From Erysipelotrichales bacterium (GTDB lineage Bacteria > Bacillota_I > Bacilli_A > Erysipelotrichales > Erysipelotrichaceae), in NCBI GenBank assembly GCA_910576855.1, contig CAJTJP010000021.1:1-57728 (forward strand): a stretch of 57,728 bases of DNA, read 5' to 3'. Below, one piece after another: positions 51,570-57,728 of the stretch; positions within the stretch are counted from its first letter, which is position 1; every line of letters starts with the position of its first letter. The notes beneath the pieces are model-generated. The model searched no databases and had not been told where the DNA came from. It worked only from the letters and a program-made list of their open reading frames with translations. The position numbers were made by a program, and so were the translations under genes.

Positions 51570-53594
51570 CTATGATTTTTTCACTTTAGCGCTTGTTTTT
51601 TTCTTTGTTGAAGCTTTAGCTGCAGCTTTTTTCACCGGTTTGGAAGCTGTCTTTACGGCCTTTGATTCAGCCGCTTTTGATGCAGCCTTTTTTGCCGTTG
51701 TCTTTGCGTCTGTTTGTTTTTTAGTCGCTTTCACAGCCGGTTGTGCTTTCGGCTTCGTATTACGCTTTTTTACCTCAAGCATAAGTGCACCGAACGGCGC
51801 AACATCTACACAGATGCTGTGATCCATATTATTGTACGGTGTTTTTTCGGCCTTCACCTTATTCGGGTTGGTAATATTACAGCCGCCCCAAATATCTGCC
51901 TCACTGTTCAATACCTCACTGTAGGTACCGTTGCTTAAAACACCGAAGCGATGCTGATGATAAGTATTCGGTGAGAAATTTAAGATGACGACAAAATCCT
52001 TCGTCGCACCGCGACGAATATAGCTGAACAGATTTTCATCCGCATTATCTGCATCAATCCAACGGAAGCTTTCATAATTATAATCATCCGCATGCAGAGC
52101 CGGTTCCTTTTGATAGAATTCTCCTAACCGCGCAAAATAATTATGGAAGGCATCATGCAGCGGATAGGTCAATAAGAACCAATCGTTTTCCTTAGATTCA
52201 TCCCATTCTCTGAAATGTGCCAATTCATTGCCCATAAAATTCAGCTTCTTGCCCGGATGAGTAAACATATACATATATAAGGTTCTGAGCTGAGCGAATT
52301 TCTGTTCATATGTACCCCAAATTTTATCAATGATCGTCTTTTTCCCGTGAACTACTTCATCATGGGAAAATTCAGTCATAAAGCGTTCTGAATAAAAATA
52401 AGCCATTGAGAAGGTAATCTGATTATGATGCCATTTACGATAGATTGGATCCTTTTCCAAATACTTCAATGTATCATTCATCCAACCGAGATCCCATTTA
52501 TAATCGAAGCCTAAGCCGTTATCAATCGTAAGCTTAGTTACATTCGGATAATCACTGGAATCCTCCGCAATCAACATAACCCCCGGAAAGCTTGCCGACA
52601 AATTATAATTCATGCGGCGAATAAAGTCGAGAGCACCTTGGTTTTCCCCTAAATCCTTATTGCCGTGCCAATGAATGATATTGGAAATCGCATCCATGCG
52701 CAAACCGTCGACATGATACTTATCAAGCCAAAAGGCACCTGCCGACATCAGGAAGGAGCGAACCTCCTCTTTCCATAAATTAAAGTTAGCCGTTCCCCAC
52801 TGTGAATCAGCATCATGCGCCTTTTCATATTCATACAGCGGCGTACCGTCAAAATAAGAAAGTGAAAAATCATCTCTGACAAAATGCACCGGCACAAAAT
52901 CCATAATAACACCGATATCCGCCTTATGCAGCTCATTGATCAAATAAGCGAGATCGATGCATTCCCCATAGCGGCTGGTTACCGAGAAATAGCCCGAGCA
53001 CTGATAGCCCCATGAGCCGTCAAACGGGAACTCGCACAACGGCATGAATTCTACATGAGTAAAATTCATTTGTTTTAAATAAGCAATCAAATCAGCGGCA
53101 ATTTCACGATAATTGATCCATTCTACATTCTCGGCTTTTTTCCATGAGCCGACATGCATCTCATAAATATTTACAGGTCGATCGAAATTCTTTGTCCGTT
53201 TATTCATCCATTTATCATCACTCCACAATGAGAAATCCAAGTCTGTAACGATACTGGCGGTATTCGGTCTTAATTCACTGTAGAACGCATACGGATCCAT
53301 TTTATCAACCACTCTGCCTGTTGCCTGTGTAACACGATACTTATACATATCATGCTCCTTCGCATCCTTGATAAAAACAGACCAAATCCCTTTATCATCT
53401 GTACGCTCCATATAACAGCCCTCACAGGACCAGCCGTTGAATGAACCGATGACTTGAATGCTTTGTGCATGAGGCGCAAAGGTCGTAAAGCGCACACCCT
53501 TGTTTCCGTGCTCTTCGCACAGGTGAGCACCGAACAGCTCATATGCCTTGAAGCAGTGTCCTTGATAGTATGCTTCAACAATTTTATTATTCAT
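51570..53594 (-). CDS. glgB: 1,4-alpha-glucan branching enzyme with histone-H1-like tail
   Basis: This 674-aa GH13 enzyme has an N-terminal CBM48 (APHAQSIQVIGSFNGW), the barrel motifs DFVPVHF, VDGLRMDAIS (nucleophile Asp), LIAEDSS (acid/base Glu) and FSHDEVVHGK, and a beta-domain (NFSPNTYHQHRFGV). It branches glycogen by forming alpha-1,6 bonds. The last 63 residues (from about 612) are a low-complexity tail with 21 Lys and 16 Ala (PVKKAAAKASTKKK), unlike normal branching enzymes and similar to histone-H1-like proteins. TAGGAGG precedes the ATG. It is located upstream of glgP. Confidence 0.95.
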   Translation of the reverse strand: MNNKIVEAYYQGHCFKAYELFGAHLCEEHGNKGVRFTTFAPHAQSIQVIGSFNGWSCEGCYMERTDDKGIWSVFIKDAKEHDMYKYRVTQATGRVVDKMDPYAFYSELRPNTASIVTDLDFSLWSDDKWMNKRTKNFDRPVNIYEMHVGSWKKAENVEWINYREIAADLIAYLKQMNFTHVEFMPLCEFPFDGSWGYQCSGYFSVTSRYGECIDLAYLINELHKADIGVIMDFVPVHFVRDDFSLSYFDGTPLYEYEKAHDADSQWGTANFNLWKEEVRSFLMSAGAFWLDKYHVDGLRMDAISNIIHWHGNKDLGENQGALDFIRRMNYNLSASFPGVMLIAEDSSDYPNVTKLTIDNGLGFDYKWDLGWMNDTLKYLEKDPIYRKWHHNQITFSMAYFYSERFMTEFSHDEVVHGKKTIIDKIWGTYEQKFAQLRTLYMYMFTHPGKKLNFMGNELAHFREWDESKENDWFLLTYPLHDAFHNYFARLGEFYQKEPALHADDYNYESFRWIDADNADENLFSYIRRGATKDFVVILNFSPNTYHQHRFGVLSNGTYSEVLNSEADIWGGCNITNPNKVKAEKTPYNNMDHSICVDVAPFGALMLEVKKRNTKPKAQPAVKATKKQTDAKTTAKKAASKAAESKAVKTASKPVKKAAAKASTKKKTSAKVKKS

Positions 53595-53767
53595 AAGGAT
53601 ATCCTCCTAATCCATCTTATACTATTTTACCTTATTTTCATAAAAATTCCCATAGTTATTTTGTATATTTTAATGAAAAATGATAATGCTTTCTTAAGTC
53701 AAAGTCAAAATTGATAAAAGTGTCGAAAACCGCATGGTTATGGTTTGAAACACAAATTATTGGAGTT

Positions 53768-54604
53768 TCAAAGGTTAGAACCGGAATTCAGCTTTATGAT
53801 GTGCTTAAAAAAGCTGATACAGCCGTCCTCATAACAGCTTTCTACGATCATATCGGCAATTTTTTTACATTCCGGTTTACCGTTTGTCAAGGTAGCGCCA
53901 AGTGCCGCACGCTGAATCATTTCCGCATCACTGCATCCGTCACCGATTGCTGCAGTTTCCTCCCATTTCATCAAGTTCATTTCAACAAGCTGCTGTAGCG
54001 CATTTGCTTTACTGCAGTCCTTTGCCGAAATATCGAGGATATTGGCAGTGCTGTAGGTGACTGCATAAGGATACTGCTGTTCGATATGTGCTTTTAAGAT
54101 CGGATAAAGCTCAGCAATTTTATCCTCGTTTTTTGATACTGAGCACTTCATGACAGCATCCTTCATATAACGCTGCGGATGATCACTCACGATATAATCA
54201 AGATCGCAGTTCTTATGATCCAATACAAAGCCCTTGGAAAAATCAGAAGCAATCATACAGTCCGTCTGTGAAAAGGCAAAGTCTGCATCATAGCTTTTAC
54301 ACAGTTTCCATAATGACAACACATCTGAGCGATCCATCTCACGGGCATACAGAAGCGCATTACTTTTCGCATCATAAACAGATGCGCCGTTTTCCGCAAT
54401 GATATAACCTCCGAGTGTATCCATGTGAAGCTGCTCAGCAATCGGCACAACTCCCGCATATGCCCTTGCAGATGCAAGGATCATCATTACACCGCTTTGT
54501 TCAAGCTCGTATATGATAGATGCAACCTCGTCCTTTAATCTGATTCCGCTGTCCGGCGGCAATAAGGTAGCGTCAATATCGGATACAACTGTTTTAATTT
54601 TCAT
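53768..54604 (-). CDS. HAD-superfamily phosphatase (Cof-type)
   Basis: This 278-aa HAD hydrolase starts with VVSDIDATLLPPDSG (motif I, nucleophile Asp and Asp+2), followed by ILASARAYAG (motif II), a C2 cap, Lys in KDCSKANAL and AAIGDGCSDAEMI (motif IV). The Thr in DIDAT replaces the usual Gly-Thr spacing but keeps the DxDxT layout. Cof-like enzymes remove phosphate from small sugars or flavin-type substrates. AGGAGG precedes the ATG. It is divergent from the ABC exporter and downstream of no obvious operon. Confidence 0.85.
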   Translation of the reverse strand: MKIKTVVSDIDATLLPPDSGIRLKDEVASIIYELEQSGVMMILASARAYAGVVPIAEQLHMDTLGGYIIAENGASVYDAKSNALLYAREMDRSDVLSLWKLCKSYDADFAFSQTDCMIASDFSKGFVLDHKNCDLDYIVSDHPQRYMKDAVMKCSVSKNEDKIAELYPILKAHIEQQYPYAVTYSTANILDISAKDCSKANALQQLVEMNLMKWEETAAIGDGCSDAEMIQRAALGATLTNGKPECKKIADMIVESCYEDGCISFFKHIIKLNSGSNL

Positions 54605-54989
54605 TGTTTTGTCCTCCTGCTTCTGCTTACATTGTCCTATGTATTCTTTCTTTATGATTCTTTTCTTTATTCTATCTATAGGGCTCTTTCTGAATGTTTT
54701 TTCTATCGTTTATCGTTTCCTTATTCCTTATCTATCGCATTTCTTATTTATCTCTATTTTTATCTATCACGTTATCTGTCGTTTTACTATGGTATTATCT
54801 ATCCTGTTATTATTCATTCATAACTATCATCATCTGTCGTTATCTTATCAGATCATCGCTGTATCAACATAAAGAATCATACCATAAATTTAGATTCGCT
54901 GCCACTGTCAAAGACCGTCTTTGTTCATGTGAAATACTGGCATTTTCTTACAAATTGCGCTATAATAGCGTTCATTAGGAGGTACTTCC
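54605..54989. other. Pyrimidine-rich low-complexity region and ABC promoter
   Basis: From 54635 to 54850 the plus strand is almost free of runs of A and G, with repeated TATC, CTAT and TTTC words (TATCTATCG, TCTATTTTTATCTATC). Three ORFs across it are low-complexity and not genes. A TATAAT at 54961-54966 just before the AGGAGG of the exporter is the likely -10 box; a matching -35 is weak. Confidence 0.5.
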
Positions 54990-56765
54990 ATGAATGTAAT
55001 GAAAAAATTTATCAGCTATTATCAACCTTATAAAAAGATATTTCTGTTGGATATGCTTTGTGCCTTTACGATCAGCATTATCGATTTAGCATTCCCGCAA
55101 ATATTAAATTATTTGAATAAAACTTTATATCTCGATACCAAAGAAGCAATCATGAACAGCTTACTTTACCTGTTCATCGGCTTATTGATCCTGTATACGG
55201 TTCGTGCCCTGTGCCGCTATTATGTCAACGGACAGGGACATATTATGGGAGCACGCATGGAAAGCGATATGCGTCAGGATTTATTCAATCATTACGAAAA
55301 GCTTTCCTTTTCTTATTACGATCAAAACAATACCGGTGAAATGATGAGCCGCTTGGTATCGGATCTATTCGATATTTCGGAATTTGCCCATCACGGTCCG
55401 GAGAATCTGTTTATTTCATTGTTGAAAATATGCGGAAGCTTTCTGTTATTGGCAATGATTCATATTCCTCTCACTATGATTCTATTGGCAGTGACAATGA
55501 TCATGCTTGTTTTTTCTTATCACCAAAATAAAAAGATGCAGGCTACCTTCAGCGATAATCGTAAAAAAATTGCCGGCGTCAATGCCCGTCTGCAGGATTC
55601 ATTGGCCGGAATTCGTATCGTGAAGAGCTTTGCGAATGAGGATTTGGAGCGTGAAAAATTTTATGAGTCCAATCAACACTTTTTGAAATCAAAGGAAAAC
55701 AATTATAAAATCATGGGTGCTTTTTACGGCGGAAATAATTTTTTTCAAGGACTTCTCTATATCGTGATATTAGTTGCGGGTGCTTATTTTGTGGCGGATG
55801 GCTCCTTGGCTCCGACTGCGCTTGCGACCTATGCGCTTTATATCAATATTTTCGTTTCACCGATTGAGATTCTGGTAGAATTTACGGAGATGTTTCAAAA
55901 GGGCTTTTCCGGATTTAAGCGCTTTTTAGAAGTCATTGAAACCGAGCCGACAATCACGGATGCTGATGATGCGGTTGAACTGAGCGAGGTAAAGGGTGTC
56001 ATTGACTATCATCATGTATCATTTGCCTATGAAAAGGACGAGCCGGTCTTAGCGGATATTGATTTCCATATCGAAGCAGGAAAAAGCATTGCCTTGGTCG
56101 GTCCGTCGGGCGGCGGCAAGACAACGATCTGTTCCTTACTGCCACGTTTCTATGACATTGATCAGGGTTTAATAACGATCGATGGTAAAGATATTCGCAA
56201 ATTGACTTTGCATTCCTTGCGAAAAGCCATCGGTATCGTTCAACAGGAGGTTTATTTATTCACCGGAACAATCAAGGAAAACATCGCATACGGAAAGCCG
56301 GGCGCAAGCGATGAGGAAATTATCGCAGCCGCAGAAAAGGCGAATATTCATGACTTTATCCTATCCCTTCCGCAAGGGTATGATACCTTTGTCGGTGAGC
56401 GCGGGACTCGCTTATCGGGCGGCCAAAAGCAGCGTATTTCGATAGCCAGAGTCTTTTTAAAGGATCCGAAAATTCTTATTTTAGATGAAGCAACAAGCGC
56501 GCTTGACAATGAAAGTGAACGTCATATCCAAAAAAGTCTTGAGGAGCTTGCCAAAAATCGTACAACGATAACGATTGCCCATCGTCTGTCTACAATTCGA
56601 AGCGCTGATGAAATCATCGTCATCAGTGAGAACGGACTGGCAGAGCGCGGAAATCATGAAGCCTTGATGAAGCAGGACGGTGTTTATGCGAAATATTACC
56701 GCCTGCAGTTTGAAGGGTTAGATTTTGATAAGCAGACGAATGCGATGCTTTACAGTGATTCTTAA
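54990..56765 (+). CDS. ABC-type multidrug/lipid exporter, fused permease-ATPase
   Basis: This 591-aa half-transporter works as a dimer in the plasma membrane. Six TM helices lie in the first 320 residues (ILNYLNK, LFIGLLILYTVRALC, MILLAVTMIMLVFSY, YIVILVAGAYFV). The ATPase domain shows Walker A GPSGGGKTT, the Q-loop in IGIVQQEVYLFTG, signature LSGGQKQR, Walker B ILILDEATSALD and the switch HRLSTI. The MsbA/LmrA-like pattern implies export of hydrophobic molecules or lipids. TTAGGAGG precedes the ATG. Only one subunit is encoded here, so it is probably a homodimer. No substrate can be named. Confidence 0.92.
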   Translation: MNVMKKFISYYQPYKKIFLLDMLCAFTISIIDLAFPQILNYLNKTLYLDTKEAIMNSLLYLFIGLLILYTVRALCRYYVNGQGHIMGARMESDMRQDLFNHYEKLSFSYYDQNNTGEMMSRLVSDLFDISEFAHHGPENLFISLLKICGSFLLLAMIHIPLTMILLAVTMIMLVFSYHQNKKMQATFSDNRKKIAGVNARLQDSLAGIRIVKSFANEDLEREKFYESNQHFLKSKENNYKIMGAFYGGNNFFQGLLYIVILVAGAYFVADGSLAPTALATYALYINIFVSPIEILVEFTEMFQKGFSGFKRFLEVIETEPTITDADDAVELSEVKGVIDYHHVSFAYEKDEPVLADIDFHIEAGKSIALVGPSGGGKTTICSLLPRFYDIDQGLITIDGKDIRKLTLHSLRKAIGIVQQEVYLFTGTIKENIAYGKPGASDEEIIAAAEKANIHDFILSLPQGYDTFVGERGTRLSGGQKQRISIARVFLKDPKILILDEATSALDNESERHIQKSLEELAKNRTTITIAHRLSTIRSADEIIVISENGLAERGNHEALMKQDGVYAKYYRLQFEGLDFDKQTNAMLYSDS

Positions 56766-56813
56766 TAAATTCATCTGACAGAAAAAAAGTTTCTTCTTTC
56801 AAGATAATATCCA

Positions 56814-56842
56814 TTTACAATGCGCATAAACAGGCGTATAAT
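56814..56842 (+). promoter_or_regulatory. Promoter of hicAB
   Basis: TTTACA (56814-56819), a 17-base spacer and TATAAT (56837-56842) are present. Confidence 0.75.
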
Positions 56843-56865
56843 AATGTTGTGTAGAGGAAGCATAA

Positions 56866-57054
56866 ATGCCTGTTACTGTCAGAAAACTGTTAAAAATATT
56901 GAAAAAAGATGGTTGGTACATCGTAAATCAAGAAGGCTCTCATATTCAACTGAAGCATCCGATTAAAAGCGGTAAAATAACAGTACCGAATCATAACGGT
57001 GATATCGCCAAAGGAACTGAAAATAATATCTACAAACAAGCCGGACTGAAATAA
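56866..57054 (+). CDS. hicA: HicA-type mRNA interferase toxin
   Basis: This 62-aa toxin has the HicA signature: VRKLLKILKKDGWYIVNQEGSHIQLKHP with the catalytic His of GSHxxLKHP, and VPNHNGDIAKGTENNIYKQAGL. It cleaves mRNA in free form and is neutralised by HicB. AGAGGAAG precedes the ATG. The length fits the family. It is 32 bases upstream of hicB and cotranscribed from the promoter at 56814-56842. Confidence 0.93.
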   Translation: MPVTVRKLLKILKKDGWYIVNQEGSHIQLKHPIKSGKITVPNHNGDIAKGTENNIYKQAGLK

Positions 57055-57086
57055 CATTCAGAGATACAAGTGAAAGGAGCAATAAT

Positions 57087-57491
57087 ATGCGTAAATTATC
57101 TTATCTTGCCGTATTGGAACCGACAAAAACCGGATACAGTGTTTTCTTTCCTGACTTACCGGGCTGTATTTCTATCGGCACTACCATTCAAGAAGCATCT
57201 GACAACGCAAAAGAAGCACTGGAATTGCATATTTACGGAATGGAACAGGATAACGAGAAGCTGCCGAACCCCTCACTTTTATTAAATCCCAATGAAACAG
57301 AAGGCTGTATCGTAGTAAATATCAGTATATATCCTGATTTAGTGAAACACCGACTTGACAATCGAAAGGTCAAAACAAATTGTACTTTGCCTGCATGGGT
57401 AAAAAAGCTTGCCGAGGAAAACAGTTTGAATTATTCACAGTTGTTAGAGGCTTCCATCTTGGACTGTCTTAATATCAAAAAAGAACGATAG
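57087..57491 (+). CDS. hicB: HicB-type antitoxin
   Basis: This 134-aa antitoxin has the N-terminal HicB domain (YLAVLEPTKTGYSVFFPDLPGCISIGTTIQEASDNAKEALELHI), a ferredoxin-like RNase-H-related fold that binds HicA. The C-terminal part contains a ribbon-helix-helix/CopG-like DNA-binding segment (LPAWVKKLAEENSLNYSQLLEASIL), which would repress the hicAB promoter. AAAGGAG precedes the ATG. The length and order are typical. Confidence 0.93.
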   Translation: MRKLSYLAVLEPTKTGYSVFFPDLPGCISIGTTIQEASDNAKEALELHIYGMEQDNEKLPNPSLLLNPNETEGCIVVNISIYPDLVKHRLDNRKVKTNCTLPAWVKKLAEENSLNYSQLLEASILDCLNIKKER

Positions 57492-57590
57492 CCTTTCTTA
57501 CAAAAGACAAGTATCGGAAAGCCATGACTCCTAAAAGACAACAGTATCGATAAACATTGATCTGTGACTTTAACAAATTCATATTAAAAA

Positions 57591-57728
57591 GGGGCTGTAA
57601 CGCATAAGAAAGCAGCCCAAAAATAAAAAACCAGAGAAATTCATAATGAAAGAACTCTGGTTTTTTAGTATAATTAGGTTATGGAAATCACGACATTTAC
57701 AGAACCTAATTACGGTAATTATTATACC
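57591..57728 (+). mobile_element. Probable left end of an insertion sequence
   Basis: After hicB the sequence GGGGCTGTAACGCATAAGAAAGC resembles terminal inverted repeats of IS1182-like elements. A hairpin follows (AAAAAACCAGAG ... CTCTGGTTTTTT), a TATAAT, and at 57681 an open frame MEITTFTEPNYGNYYT that runs off the window. A terminator ahead of a transposase gene is common in IS elements. The right end and the family cannot be checked. It is also possible that this is an ordinary gene with a leader terminator. Confidence 0.45.
57636..57667 (+). terminator. Terminator-like hairpin
   Basis: AAAAAACCAGAG and CTCTGGTTTTTT pair over 12 bp around a loop of about 17 nt. It lies between the putative IS end and its ORF. 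Confidence 0.7.

Noticed and set aside
54632-54978. Three ORFs of 63-119 aa in the pyrimidine-rich region
   Set aside because: They read Ser/Ile/Phe/Leu repeats caused by the low-complexity DNA and have no start signals.

Overview
The window looks like chromosome of a low-GC Bacillota (Firmicutes) bacterium. The gene complement and protein style resemble Erysipelotrichia-like gut or oral lineages, but no rRNA is present to settle this. Evidence includes strong AGGAGG-type ribosome binding sites, the Firmicutes order rpsF-ssb-rpsR / yybS-gdpP-rplI-dnaB / walJ-rlmH, a likely PPi-type phosphofructokinase and LPxTG-like surface proteins ending in NTGD-type sorting signals. No tRNA, rRNA or CRISPR array was seen.

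Layout. 1-512: 5' part of a group II (IIC-like) intron on the minus strand, cut by the window edge and inserted exactly behind the intrinsic terminator of the phosphofructokinase gene. 0.55-6.8 kb: phosphofructokinase, a GLUG-repeat surface protein, mscL with a zinc ribbon, an SDR reductase and a GT2 glycosyltransferase. 6.8-15.5 kb (minus): the housekeeping block rpsF-ssb-rpsR, then yybS-gdpP-rplI-dnaB-M23 peptidase-walJ-rlmH, with overlapping or closely spaced genes. 15.7-19 kb: TM2 and DUF2752 membrane proteins, two small HTH regulators (one with a perfect palindrome over its promoter), a 44-aa ORF, tsaC/sua5 and rpiB. 19.2-22.5 kb: a VTC-domain polyphosphate-polymerase-like protein, a DUF4956 membrane protein and a carbohydrate-binding lipoprotein. 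22.5-29 kb: mixed metabolic and envelope genes (polysaccharide deacetylase, HAD phosphatase, nitroreductase, Nal1-like serine peptidase, lipoprotein).

Accessory region 29.1-34 kb: an AT-rich restriction-modification cluster of two D12-class adenine methyltransferases and an AlwI-family type IIS endonuclease. A 42-bp interrupted palindrome lies over the promoter of the first, HTH-fused methyltransferase. It is followed by decayed genes, including a frameshifted remnant that looks like the C-terminal half of a macrodomain (DarG-like) protein. 34-48.8 kb: a surface module with a 1719-aa Ig/MBG-type sortase substrate, an ECF sigma factor fused to a membrane-spanning extension, a candidate noncoding transcript, a tandem duplication of about 1.42 kb carrying a lipoprotein gene plus the 5' end of a surface-protein gene, and the intact 1581-aa thioester-domain/Cna-B adhesin. 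48.9-57.7 kb: glgP and glgB (the latter with a histone-H1-like Lys/Ala tail), a HAD phosphatase, an ABC exporter, a HicAB toxin-antitoxin pair and the likely left end of an insertion sequence.

Start codons were reassigned inside longer open frames where a ribosome binding site favoured an internal ATG or GTG. Family assignments are from recognition of motifs by eye, without database searches.
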